A program made the position numbers and the translations under genes. From contig NZ_SMKN01000017.1 in the NCBI RefSeq assembly GCF_004348675.1, forward strand, positions 1 to 64,000: a DNA stretch of 64,000 bases. Direction: 5' to 3'. Shown one piece after another: positions 37,693 to 49,917 of this stretch; position 1 is the stretch's first letter, and every line of letters starts with the position of its first letter. A model generated the notes under the pieces. It searched no databases. It was not told where the DNA came from and was given only the letters and a program-made list of their open reading frames with translations. The stretch is from Micromonospora sp. KC606 (GTDB lineage: Bacteria; Actinomycetota; Actinomycetes; Mycobacteriales; Micromonosporaceae).

Positions 37693-38142
37693 ATGAGGTC
37701 GATGAGGCCGCGACGGGTGACGCGTACGTCGGTGGTGTGCGGAGCCCTGCTGACCGTCGCGGTGACCACGTTCGTGTGGATCGGCGCGGTCGGGGCGTAC
37801 CGCAAGGCCGTCGATCTGCGCGACCACGGCCTCGTCACGACCGCCGACGTGCGGGAGGTGCACCGGCTCGGTGACGACAGCTACGTGCGGGTGCGGTTCG
37901 ACACCACGGACGGCACCGGGGTGGAGACCGACGTGTACGACTTCCGCGCCGATCCGGAGCCCGTCGAGGGCGGGACGATGCGGGTGCGGTACGCCCCGGC
38001 CGACCCGGTGCACCACGTGCAGGATGCCCGCCTCGGACCAGACTTCCTGGACGTCTGGCTTCGGGCGCTCGGCGGAGCGGCCCTGCTGGCCTTCGGGACC
38101 GTCCTGGTGGTCGCGTCGTGGGGGCTGGTCGGCGACGAGTGA
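37693..38142 (+). CDS. DUF3592-like membrane protein
   Basis: A 149-residue protein with a membrane segment at about 12-35 (VVCGALLTVAVTTFVWIGAVGAY) and another at about 119-142, flanking an 80-residue extracellular beta-rich domain (YRKAVDLRDHGLVTTADVREVHR). This is the arrangement of DUF3592 proteins. The function is unknown. ATG 37693 was preferred to a TTG 75 bp upstream, which has no coding character. ATG 37702 is possible. Confidence 0.7.
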   Translation: MRSMRPRRVTRTSVVCGALLTVAVTTFVWIGAVGAYRKAVDLRDHGLVTTADVREVHRLGDDSYVRVRFDTTDGTGVETDVYDFRADPEPVEGGTMRVRYAPADPVHHVQDARLGPDFLDVWLRALGGAALLAFGTVLVVASWGLVGDE

Positions 38143-38205
38143 CAGGCTGGACGGGATCGCCTGGTCGGCGACGGGGTGACACCGGGGGCAGGTTAGCGTC
38201 GGGGC

Positions 38206-39192
38206 GTGACCTCCCGATCCCCTCGCCTCCTGCCCGCCGAGTCCGGCATCGCCGAGGCCGCCGCCGTGCTGCGCGCCGGTGGGCTGGTGGCGTTTCCCAC
38301 CGAGACCGTCTACGGGTTGGGTGCGAACGCGCTCGACGCCCGGGCCGCCGCACGGATCTTCCAGGCGAAGGCGCGGCCCAGCTTCGACCCGCTGATCACC
38401 CATCTGGCCGACGCCGCTGACCTGGAGAAGCTGGTCGGTGCGGTGCCGGCGGCGGTCGCCGCGCTGGCCTGGCGGTTCTGGCCGGGACCATTGACGCTGA
38501 TCGTGGACCGGCCTGCGGTGATCCCGCCCATCGTCACGTCAGGGCTGGACACGATGGCGGTCCGGGTGCCGGACGAGCCGTCCGCCCGGGCGTTGGTCCG
38601 GGCCGCCGGGGTGCCGGTGGCCGCCCCCAGCGCGAACCGTTTCGGACAGCTCAGCCCGACCCGGGCGGAACACGTGGTGAGTGGGCTCGGCGCTGCGGTC
38701 GACGTGGTGCTCGACGGCGGCGCCACCCGGTGCGGCATCGAGTCGACCATCGTGGACGCGCGGGGCCCACAGCCGGTGGTGTTGCGGCTCGGCGCGCTCG
38801 CCCTGGAGGAACTCGTCGCGGCGGCGGGGCCGGTGAGCGTACGCCCGGGAAGCTCCGGGCAGCCGGTGGCGCCCGGCACGCTGGCGGCGCACTACGCGCC
38901 GCGTACCCCGTTGCGGCTGGTGTCCGGCGCGGAGCCGGCGCCCGGCGGCGGCGAGCGGCGGGGCTTTCTGGCCTTCCGGGCGGCCCCGGCCGCCGGGTAC
39001 GCCGTGGTCGAGGTGCTCTCGCCCGGCGGGGACGTGACGGAAGCCGCCGCCCGGCTCTTCGACGCTCTGCACCGACTCGACGCGGCCGGGGTGACCGAGA
39101 TCCACGCCGAGGCGGTCCCGGAAGAGGGGGTCGGCCGGGCCGTCAACGACCGCCTCCGACGCGCCGCCGCCACCTGGAACGCCGCCGGCTGA
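38206..39192 (+). CDS. L-threonylcarbamoyladenylate synthase, Sua5/YrdC
   Basis: A 328-residue enzyme forming threonylcarbamoyl-AMP for the t6A modification of tRNAs that read ANN codons. The YrdC domain has the motifs PTETVYGLGANAL, KARPSFDPLITH and APSANRFGQLSPT, with SGLDTMAVRVPDEP between. The C-terminal Sua5 domain (about 205-328) is connected by PGTLAAHYAPRTPLRL, the usual link. The length fits Sua5 rather than TsaC. The GTG start is at 38206. Confidence 0.93.
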   Translation: MTSRSPRLLPAESGIAEAAAVLRAGGLVAFPTETVYGLGANALDARAAARIFQAKARPSFDPLITHLADAADLEKLVGAVPAAVAALAWRFWPGPLTLIVDRPAVIPPIVTSGLDTMAVRVPDEPSARALVRAAGVPVAAPSANRFGQLSPTRAEHVVSGLGAAVDVVLDGGATRCGIESTIVDARGPQPVVLRLGALALEELVAAAGPVSVRPGSSGQPVAPGTLAAHYAPRTPLRLVSGAEPAPGGGERRGFLAFRAAPAAGYAVVEVLSPGGDVTEAAARLFDALHRLDAAGVTEIHAEAVPEEGVGRAVNDRLRRAAATWNAAG

Positions 39193-39266
39193 CGCCTCGC
39201 GTGCATGGGCCGACCATCCAGGGGTACGAATCTGTGACAACGACCCCCGGAAATGGAGGTGTGATC

Positions 39267-39686
39267 ATGCCGAGCGCACGCGACATCATGACCGCCGACG
39301 TGACCTGCGTCCGCGAACAGGACGACCTGCGCGCCGCCGCCAGGCGGATGGCCGACCTCGGGGTCGGTTCGCTGCCGATCTGTGGCGACGACAACCGGCT
39401 AAGGGGCATGCTGACCGACCGCGACATCGTGGTGAAGGTGCTGGCCCAGGGGAAGGACCCGGTCAACGTGACCGCCGGTGAGCTGGCCCAGGGTGCGGCG
39501 GTGACGATCGGCGCCGACGACGACGCCACCGAGATCCTGCGCACGATGGGCAAGCACAAGGTACGCCGGCTGCCGGTGATCGACGGGCACGAACTGGTCG
39601 GCATCGTGGCGGTGGCCGACGTGGCCCGGTCGCTGCCGGAGCGCCCGGTGGGTGACCTGATCGAGGCCCTCTCCGAGCGGAGCTGA
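39267..39686 (+). CDS. CBS-domain protein
   Basis: A 139-residue protein with two CBS motifs: ARDIMTADVTCVREQDDLRAAARRMADLGVGSLPICGDDNRLRGMLTDRDIVV and VTIGADDDATEILRTMGKHKVRRLPVIDGHELVGIVAVADVA. CBS pairs bind adenine nucleotides and act as energy sensors. ATG 39267 follows GGAGGTG by a standard distance. A similar protein is encoded at 49442-49861. Confidence 0.93.
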   Translation: MPSARDIMTADVTCVREQDDLRAAARRMADLGVGSLPICGDDNRLRGMLTDRDIVVKVLAQGKDPVNVTAGELAQGAAVTIGADDDATEILRTMGKHKVRRLPVIDGHELVGIVAVADVARSLPERPVGDLIEALSERS

Positions 39687-39726
39687 CCCCGGATCCGCCG
39701 TCGGCCGTCACCTCCGGCTCAGGACA

Positions 39727-39769
39727 GGCAGGGCGACGGCCGTCGGGTACGCGGGCGACGGCCCTGCCT
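39727..39769. terminator. Inverted repeat between convergent genes
   Basis: GGCAGGGC (39727-39734) pairs with GCCCTGCC (39761-39768), and the loop contains the palindrome GACGGCCGTC (39735-39744). It lies between the end of the CBS gene and the end of the P-type ATPase gene, so it may terminate both. Confidence 0.55.
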
Positions 39770-39832
39770 CAGGACGGCGGCGATCCGGGTGCCGCCGAGG
39801 TGGATCAGCATCGCGTCGACGGCGGGGAACGC

Positions 39833-44308
<4,476 letters not shown>

Positions 44309-44713
44309 CGAGCGGCGTGGCCGAGCCGTCGGCCCCGCTTCCCGCCGTCCCCTCGGCCGCTGCTGCCGTACGCCATTTCGCCTCCCGCGGTCGTCCGGCG
44401 GCTGCCTTCCCGCCGTCACGCCCGTTATGCCGCCGGCGCCAGGGAGGTTTCCGCCGCCGATGCGGGGTGCCTCCTCGCCGATCAGCACCTCTCCGGTCTG
44501 GCCCGGGACATCGGCGAGGCGTGGGAACACGCCTGACGAGACCCGGCTCACCGTTGACCTCAAGTCGGGTTCAGGTCGCAGGCTGAACCCCGTGCTGATC
44601 GAACTGCTCAGGTCCGACGCGAACCGGGACCGCACCACGCCGCCTCGGTACCCGTACCGGCCTGCACCGCCGCCGTCGCGCCCGCGTCGGATGCCCGGCA
44701 TGGCGGCCGGACG
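44309..44713. other. Divergent gap between the P-type ATPase and an MFS gene
   Basis: No gene is accepted in these 405 bp. Promoters for both divergent genes are expected. No clear operator repeats were found. Confidence 0.4.
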
Positions 44714-46381
44714 GTGACAGCGACCGCCCAGGCACACCCCCCGGTCGCCCGCCTGTACGACCCGCGCCTGCGCGCGATGACCGTGGGTGTCGTCTCCCTG
44801 GTGTCCCTGCTGGCCTTCGAGGCGCTGGCGGTGGGCACCGCGATGCCCACCGTCGCCCGGGCCCTGGACGGTCTTGCCCTCTACGCGCTCGCCTTCGGCG
44901 GCACCTTCGCCACCGGGGTGTTCGCCATGGTGCTCTCCGGCATCTGGTGCGACGTCCGGGGGCCACGCGTACCGATGTGGAGCGGCGTCGGGCTGTTCGT
45001 GGCCGGGTTGCTGCTGGCTGGCAGCGCCACCGGCATGGGGCAGCTCGTCGTCGGCCGGGCGGTGCAGGGCTTCGGCTCCGGGCTGCTCTCGGTCGCGTTG
45101 TACGTCGTCGTCGGGCAGGCGTACCCGGAGCAGCTGCGACGGAAGGTGTTCGCCGCGTTCGCCGCCGCCTGGGTCGTACCGGCGCTGGTCGGTCCGGCGG
45201 TGGCCGGGTTGATCGTCGAGCACCTGGGCTGGCGGTGGGTCTTCCTCGCCGTGCCGGCGGTGGCGGTGCCGGCGGCGCTGCTGGTCCAACCCGGTCTGCG
45301 GTCACTGCGTGCGCCGGCCGCCGCGAGGCTGCCCGCCGGCGCGCTCGCGCGGATCGGCTGGGCGGCCGGGGCGGGGGTGAGCGCCGCACTGCTGCACCAC
45401 GGGGGGCAGCAGCGCGGCGCTTCCGCTGTTCCGTTGGTGGGAGTCGCACTGATCGGCCTGGCCTGCTGCGCGCCCCGGCTGCTGCCGGCCGGCTTCCTGC
45501 GCGCGGCGCGCGGCCTGCCCACGGTGATCGGGCTGCGCGGGCTCGCCTCGGCGGCGTTCGCCGGGGCCGAGGTGGTGATCCCGTTGATGCTCTCCCGGCA
45601 GCGGGGTTTCTCACCGACCGCCGCCGGCCTGGTGCTGACCGTAGGAGCGCTGGCCTGGTCGGTGGGTTCCTGGTTGCAGGGGCGGCTGCCCACGCCCCGC
45701 TCGTCGGCGACGTTCCCCCGGGCCGGCCTGGCCTGCGTCACCGTCGGCACGGCCACGGTCACCCTGTCGGTGTGGCCGGCGGTGCCGGTGGCGGTCGGGG
45801 TGTTCGGCTGGGCGGTCGCCGGGGCCGGGATGGGGTTGCTCTACCCGTCGCTGTCGGTGCTCACCCTGGAGCTGTCCGCCCCCGACGAGCAGGGGCGCAA
45901 CAGTTCGTCGCTGCAGCTGGGCGACTCGCTCTTCGTCGCCACCGTGCTGGCCCTCACCGGCGCCGTGCTCGCCGCCGGCACCGTGCCCGGTCCCGGTGAG
46001 TACGCCGCCATGCTCGCCGTCGCCACGTCCTGCGCCCTAATCGGCCTGCTCCTCGCCCACCGGGTCACGCCGCCCGGCTTACCCGCCACCGCACCTCCAC
46101 CTCCCGTCGATCACGAGGTTGTCGTTTGCGGTCTTTGGCGTGTCCGTGGCGGCGGTCTTCCTGGCCTCCGCGGATCGGCCGTGCCGCGCGTCGGTCGGCT
46201 TCCTGGCGGGCGCCGCCGCGGTGGTCGTGCCTGTCACCACGCTCGCCTGGCTGGGCACGAGGGGCATCAAGGGCGCGACCGGCGGAGCCGGTCAGGCGCT
46301 GGGCGGAGCCCGGCCGATTCGTGTCTGCTCGACGGTGTCACGATCGGATCCGCTGATCCGTCGGCATACCGGAAGGGGTGA
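44714..46381 (+). CDS. MFS transporter with atypical C-terminal tail
   Basis: A 555-residue frame from GTG 44714. The first 460 residues form an MFS exporter (DHA2-like): VSLLAFEALAVGTAMPTVARAL starts helix 1, GRAVQGFGSGLLSVALYVVVGQAYP holds the drug-exporter motif, and membrane segments continue to about residue 455. The last 90-95 residues (from about 46100) are Arg/Gly-rich with no membrane character, while the neighbouring frame there encodes hydrophobic SFAVFGVSVAAVFLASAD. The true end of the protein may be near 46100, or a frameshift may exist. The next gene starts 2 bp after the stop. Confidence 0.8.
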   Translation: MTATAQAHPPVARLYDPRLRAMTVGVVSLVSLLAFEALAVGTAMPTVARALDGLALYALAFGGTFATGVFAMVLSGIWCDVRGPRVPMWSGVGLFVAGLLLAGSATGMGQLVVGRAVQGFGSGLLSVALYVVVGQAYPEQLRRKVFAAFAAAWVVPALVGPAVAGLIVEHLGWRWVFLAVPAVAVPAALLVQPGLRSLRAPAAARLPAGALARIGWAAGAGVSAALLHHGGQQRGASAVPLVGVALIGLACCAPRLLPAGFLRAARGLPTVIGLRGLASAAFAGAEVVIPLMLSRQRGFSPTAAGLVLTVGALAWSVGSWLQGRLPTPRSSATFPRAGLACVTVGTATVTLSVWPAVPVAVGVFGWAVAGAGMGLLYPSLSVLTLELSAPDEQGRNSSSLQLGDSLFVATVLALTGAVLAAGTVPGPGEYAAMLAVATSCALIGLLLAHRVTPPGLPATAPPPPVDHEVVVCGLWRVRGGGLPGLRGSAVPRVGRLPGGRRRGGRACHHARLAGHEGHQGRDRRSRSGAGRSPADSCLLDGVTIGSADPSAYRKG

Positions 46382-46382
46382 G

Positions 46383-47153
46383 ATGATGAAGATTCTGGTC
46401 ACCGGAGCGAGCGGCACGCTCGGGCGGGCGGCGCTGCCGAGGCTGCGTGCCGACGGATTCGACGTACGGGCGACGAGCCGGCATCCACGGCACGACCCGG
46501 GGACGGACTGGGCGGTGGTGGACCTGGCGACCGGGGCCGGGCTGGCCGAGGCCGTGGCCGGCGTGGACGCCGTGCTGCACCTGGCGTCGCTGCCGAACAG
46601 CCGGCACACCCACCAGGTGGACGTGCTCGGCACCCGCCGCCTGCTGCTCGCCGCCGGGCGGGCCGGCGTCGGTCACCTCGTGTATGTCTCGATCGTCGGT
46701 GTCGACCGGGTGCCGTTCCGCTACTACCGGCACAAGCTGGCGGCCGAGCAGGCGGTCACCGCCGGACCGGTGCCCTGGACGGTGCTGCGCGCCACCCAGT
46801 TCCTTCCGTTCGTGGACGTCCTGTTGCGGACGGCGAGCCGGTTCGGCCCGGTGGTCGGCGATCCGGCGATGCTCGCCCAACCCGTTGACCAGCACGAGGT
46901 CGCCGGCCGGCTCGCCGAACGGCTCACCGCCGGCCCGCTGTGCGGCGTCGAGGAGTACGGCGGGCCGCAGGTGCTCCGCTTCGACGAGGCGGTACGCGCC
47001 TGGCGGGCGGCACGGGGCTCGCGCCGCCCGCTGTTGCCGGTCCGGTTCCCCGGCCGGCTCGGCCGGGCGCTGCGGGCGGGGGGCCTGACCACCACCGCCA
47101 CCCCGACCGGCAGGCGGACCTGGGCCGACCACCTCGTGGACACGACCGGGTGA
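46383..47153 (+). CDS. NAD(P)-binding atypical SDR protein
   Basis: A 256-residue protein with the Rossmann motif GASGTLGRA at residues 8-16, a VDAVLHLASLPNSR segment and VYVSIVGVDRVPFRYYRHKLAAEQ with the Tyr-x-x-x-Lys-like pair. This is the extended or atypical SDR pattern (NmrA/UDP-epimerase-like). ATG 46383 or 46386 fits; GAAGGGG lies 5 bp before. It follows the MFS frame and may be co-transcribed. The substrate is unknown. Confidence 0.88.
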   Translation: MMKILVTGASGTLGRAALPRLRADGFDVRATSRHPRHDPGTDWAVVDLATGAGLAEAVAGVDAVLHLASLPNSRHTHQVDVLGTRRLLLAAGRAGVGHLVYVSIVGVDRVPFRYYRHKLAAEQAVTAGPVPWTVLRATQFLPFVDVLLRTASRFGPVVGDPAMLAQPVDQHEVAGRLAERLTAGPLCGVEEYGGPQVLRFDEAVRAWRAARGSRRPLLPVRFPGRLGRALRAGGLTTTATPTGRRTWADHLVDTTG

Positions 47154-47205
47154 ACCCGGGTGAAATGAAACTTTCCCTCGTTCCTGCTCGCCCTACCGTG
47201 ACGGC

Positions 47206-47400
47206 ATGCTTATGTTCATCGCCACCGTCATCCTCTACGTCTTCGGGTTCGTCTTCCTGTACGGCGTGATCCGGCTCGCCGTCCGGCACGGTATGGAGGA
47301 CCTGGAGGCAGGGCGCCCGCAGGTGTTGCGCGCGGCGCAGAACGCCGCCGCCGACGACCGTGCGTTCCTGCGCGAGAACGCCTTTCTCGGCGGCAACTGA
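47206..47400 (+). CDS. Small single-helix membrane protein
   Basis: A 64-residue protein with one membrane segment at about 3-22 (MFIATVILYVFGFVFLYGVI) followed by a hydrophilic helix ending LRENAFLGGN. It has no recognised family. The coding frame is compact and ends just before a repeat-rich stretch. ATG 47206 and ATG 47212 are both possible starts. Confidence 0.65.
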   Translation: MLMFIATVILYVFGFVFLYGVIRLAVRHGMEDLEAGRPQVLRAAQNAAADDRAFLRENAFLGGN

Positions 47401-47507
47401 CCCCGCCCGCGCGGGCCGTCGCTGGCGTGCGCCATCGCCGTATACGCCAGTAGCGGTGTCCAGCGGTGCTGACGCCGCTATCTGACGGAGGCAGAGCCGA
47501 TAACGGG

Positions 47508-47640
47508 TGGGCGGCGCAGGACGGGACGCGGCTCAGGACGGGACACGGGGGTAAGACGGGACGCGGCGCAGGACGGGGACGCGGCCGGCGTGGTGGGTGG
47601 ATCGGCGTGGCGGGCGGATCGGCGTGACGGGTGCGAGGAT
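47508..47640. repeat. Short imperfect direct repeats
   Basis: Repeated units such as GACGGGACGCGGC and CAGGACGGG occur several times at about 47510-47580, followed by two copies of GGATCGGCGTG at about 47598-47630. They lie between the small membrane gene and the YbaK-like gene. Confidence 0.6.
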
Positions 47641-47650
47641 CGCATCCGTG

Positions 47651-48202
47651 ATGGGGACGCTGAAGACCGAACCCGCCCGGAGCCGCCTCGACCTGCTGGC
47701 ACCGCCGGTAGCCGCCGCGCTGGAACAGTGGCCGGCGCACGCGCCGATCGACGTGGGCGACGTGCTGGTCGCCCCGATCGACGCCGAGCTGGCCGACACG
47801 ACGGCGTTCTGCGCGGCGTACGAGGTGGGGCTCGACGTGTCGGCGAACTGCGTGGTGGTCGCGGGCAGGCGTGAGGGCGGCGTCCGCCACGCCGCCTGCG
47901 TCGTGCTGGCCACCACCCGTGCCGACGTCAACGGCATGGTCCGGCGGACGCTCGGCGTGCGCAAGGCCAGCTTCGCGCCGATGGCCGACGCGGTGGACCT
48001 GACCGGCATGGAGTACGGCGGGATCACCCCGATCGGATTGCCGGAATCCTGGCCGATCCTGGTCGACGCGCGGGTGATCGCCATCCCGCACGTGATCGTC
48101 GGCTCCGGCCTACGGCACAGCAAGATCGTGGTTCCCGGGCCGGCGCTCGGCGCCCTGCCCGGAGCGACGGTGTTGGAAGATCTGGCCAAGCCAGCCAAAT
48201 GA
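47651..48202 (+). CDS. YbaK/aminoacyl-tRNA editing domain protein
   Basis: A 183-residue protein of the YbaK/EbsC/ProX superfamily, whose members deacylate mischarged tRNA (often Cys- or Ala-tRNA-Pro). The domain contains RADVNGMVRRTLGVRKASFAPMADAVDLTGMEYGGITPIGLPE, including the GGI/P substrate loop. ATG 47651 was used. ProRS is encoded at 49918-51687, so a link with proline tRNA proofreading is reasonable but not proven. A parS site lies 17 bp after the stop. Confidence 0.9.
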   Translation: MGTLKTEPARSRLDLLAPPVAAALEQWPAHAPIDVGDVLVAPIDAELADTTAFCAAYEVGLDVSANCVVVAGRREGGVRHAACVVLATTRADVNGMVRRTLGVRKASFAPMADAVDLTGMEYGGITPIGLPESWPILVDARVIAIPHVIVGSGLRHSKIVVPGPALGALPGATVLEDLAKPAK

Positions 48203-48219
48203 TTGACATGCTTCGATAT

Positions 48220-48235
48220 TGTTGCACGTGAAACA
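48220..48235. promoter_or_regulatory. parS: parS-like site 37 kb from oriC
   Basis: TGTTGCACGTGAAACA differs from TGTTTCACGTGAAACA at one base. It lies in the 88-bp gap between the YbaK-like gene and the DsbA-like gene, far from the parAB cluster. Scattered parS sites around the origin are common in actinobacteria. Confidence 0.8.
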
Positions 48236-48290
48236 TTGCCGGCGTCGGTCCTTACGCCAAGGTCGTCGTATCCGCGTCAGGTCGAGCCGG

Positions 48291-48926
48291 TCACCCGACA
48301 GCCGACTCGCGCTGCGCGGCCTCGCGGAGCGCGGCGAGCAGGGTCTCCGGCTCCTGCGCGCCGGTGACCGCGTACTTCCCGGCCAGCACGAAGGTCGGCA
48401 CGCTGCTCACGCCGAGCTGGCGGGCGGCGGACAGGTCGGCGGCGACCTCACGCCGGCCCTCGTTCGACGCCAGGTACACCCGGGTCTCCGCCTCGTCGAG
48501 GCCGACGACGACGGCGAGTGTGACCAGCGCGTCCCGCGAGCCGACATCCACGCCGTCGGTGAAGTGCGCCCGGTAGAGCGCCTCGATCACCTGCTCGGAC
48601 CGCCCCCGCTCGGCGGCGAACCGGATCAGCCGGTGTGCCTCGAAGGTGTTGGCCTGCACCGCGTGGTCGAAGCGCATCTCCACGCCGACGCTGGCTGCGA
48701 CCTGCGTCACCTGGGAGGCCAGCGACTCCGCCCGCTGCGGGCCGCCGAACTTGTCGGCCAGCGCGGCGAGCAGCGGGCGGGGCTCGGTGACCGGTGCCGG
48801 GTCGAGCTGGAACGGCCGGTACGTGACGGTCACCTCACCGTCGTACGACTCCAGAGCCTCCTCCAGCCGGCGCTTGCCGATCCAGCACCAGGGGCAGACC
48901 ACGTCGGCGTAGACCTCGATCTCCAT
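48291..48926 (-). CDS. DsbA-family oxidoreductase, FrnE-like
   Basis: A 211-residue thioredoxin-fold protein. The redox motif CPWC is at residues 11-14 in MEIEVYADVVCPWCWIGKRRLEEAL. The helical insertion and SSVPTFVLAGKYAVTGAQ with the cis-Pro loop fit the FrnE/DsbA2 family (2-hydroxychromene isomerase-like fold). There is no signal peptide, so it is cytoplasmic. ATG 48926 is the start. The SufE gene lies 20 bp upstream on the same strand. Confidence 0.92.
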   Translation of the reverse strand: MEIEVYADVVCPWCWIGKRRLEEALESYDGEVTVTYRPFQLDPAPVTEPRPLLAALADKFGGPQRAESLASQVTQVAASVGVEMRFDHAVQANTFEAHRLIRFAAERGRSEQVIEALYRAHFTDGVDVGSRDALVTLAVVVGLDEAETRVYLASNEGRREVAADLSAARQLGVSSVPTFVLAGKYAVTGAQEPETLLAALREAAQRESAVG

Positions 48927-48946
48927 GGTTGAGGTGAACGCCGAGC

Positions 48947-49372
48947 TCAGCCGGCTTGTTCCCGGACCTGGCGCTGGAGCCGGGCGAGGATCGCCGTGCC
49001 GCCGCGCACCCGCAGCGGGCTGATCGCCTGGGCCAGCCCCATCCGCTGGTACAGGTCGCCGGGCACGGCCAGCACCTCGGCCACACTCGCCCCGGCCAAC
49101 CCCTCGGCGAGGATGCCGGCGAAGGCGCGGGTGGTCGGTGCCTCGGGCGGGCAGTCGAAGACCGTACTCACCGTGCCGTCCGGGTTGACGTCGGCCCGCA
49201 GGAAGAAGGCGGTCTGGCACTCGGGGACCTGCTCCAGGTCGTCCCGCTCCGTCCCGGCCGGCAGCGGCGGTATGACGTCGGCGTACTCCAGCAGCATCTC
49301 CAGCACCACGTCACGCGGCGCTGCGGCGAACTCCTCGACGATCTCGGCCAGCTTCGTCGGCATCTCGGGCAT
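48947..49372 (-). CDS. SufE family Fe-S cluster assembly / sulfur-acceptor protein
   Basis: A 141-residue protein with the SufE acceptor cysteine Cys52 in VPECQTAFFLRA and the conserved FDCPPEAPTTRAFAGILAEGL. SufE receives sulfur from a cysteine desulfurase or, in many actinobacteria, acts with a sulfurtransferase. The likely partner sulfurtransferase is encoded at 57668-58570, not adjacent. It lies directly upstream of the DsbA-like gene and may be co-transcribed. Confidence 0.92.
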   Translation of the reverse strand: MPEMPTKLAEIVEEFAAAPRDVVLEMLLEYADVIPPLPAGTERDDLEQVPECQTAFFLRADVNPDGTVSTVFDCPPEAPTTRAFAGILAEGLAGASVAEVLAVPGDLYQRMGLAQAISPLRVRGGTAILARLQRQVREQAG

Positions 49373-49441
49373 CCCGCCAGGCTACCGGCGCCGCGCCGCC
49401 CCCCGAGCGGATGCGTGCTCCGGCGGTGCGGGCGCGTGCGG

Positions 49442-49861
49442 TCAGCCGTTCGGCGCGGCCTCGCTGATGTCGGCGAGCGCCGAGGTGGGGTCGAGCTGCA
49501 TGGCCAGGTCACCCAGCGAGACGATGCCGACCAGCTTGCGTTCGTTGTCGCAGACCAGCACCCGCCGGATGTTGCGCTCGCGCATCAGCTGGGCGGCTTC
49601 CGCCGCGGTGCAGTGCTGTTCGATCATCACCACCTCGCGGGTCATGATCGAACCGATGGCGGTCGCGGCCGGGTCGCTGCGCTCGGCGACGGCCCGCACC
49701 ACGATGTCCCGGTCGGTGAGCAGACCGGCGAGGGTGGCCCCGTCGGTGACGACCACGTCGCCGATGTCCGCCTCCTTCATCACCCTGGCCGCCTCGTCGA
49801 GGGTGGTCTCGGCCGGCAGGTACACCACCTGCTTCGTCATCACGTCACTGACCCGGAACAT
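49442..49861 (-). CDS. CBS-domain protein
   Basis: A 139-residue protein with two CBS motifs: MFRVSDVMTKQVVYLPAETTLDEAARVMKEADIGDVVVTDGATLAGLLTDRDIVVRA and IEQHCTAAEAAQLMRERNIRRVLVCDNERKLVGIVSLGDLA. It is similar in length and design to the CBS protein at 39267. ATG 49861 was chosen; the longer upstream frame is Arg-rich and non-coding. It sits between proS and sufE on the same strand. Confidence 0.92.
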   Translation of the reverse strand: MFRVSDVMTKQVVYLPAETTLDEAARVMKEADIGDVVVTDGATLAGLLTDRDIVVRAVAERSDPAATAIGSIMTREVVMIEQHCTAAEAAQLMRERNIRRVLVCDNERKLVGIVSLGDLAMQLDPTSALADISEAAPNG

Positions 49862-49917
49862 CGATAGCCTCCGTTGCGCCGTCGTCGATCCCGCTGCGGT
49901 ACCCCGTGGCGCGTCGG

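Noticed and set aside
44309-45289. N-terminal extension of the P-type ATPase frame to 45289
   Set aside because: The extra 327 codons are antisense to the MFS gene and rich in Arg, Gln and Gly; the natural start is ATG 44308.
47508-47640. Possible CRISPR array from repeated short GC-rich units
   Set aside because: The units are irregular in length and spacing and lack constant repeat-spacer architecture; they are simple direct repeats.
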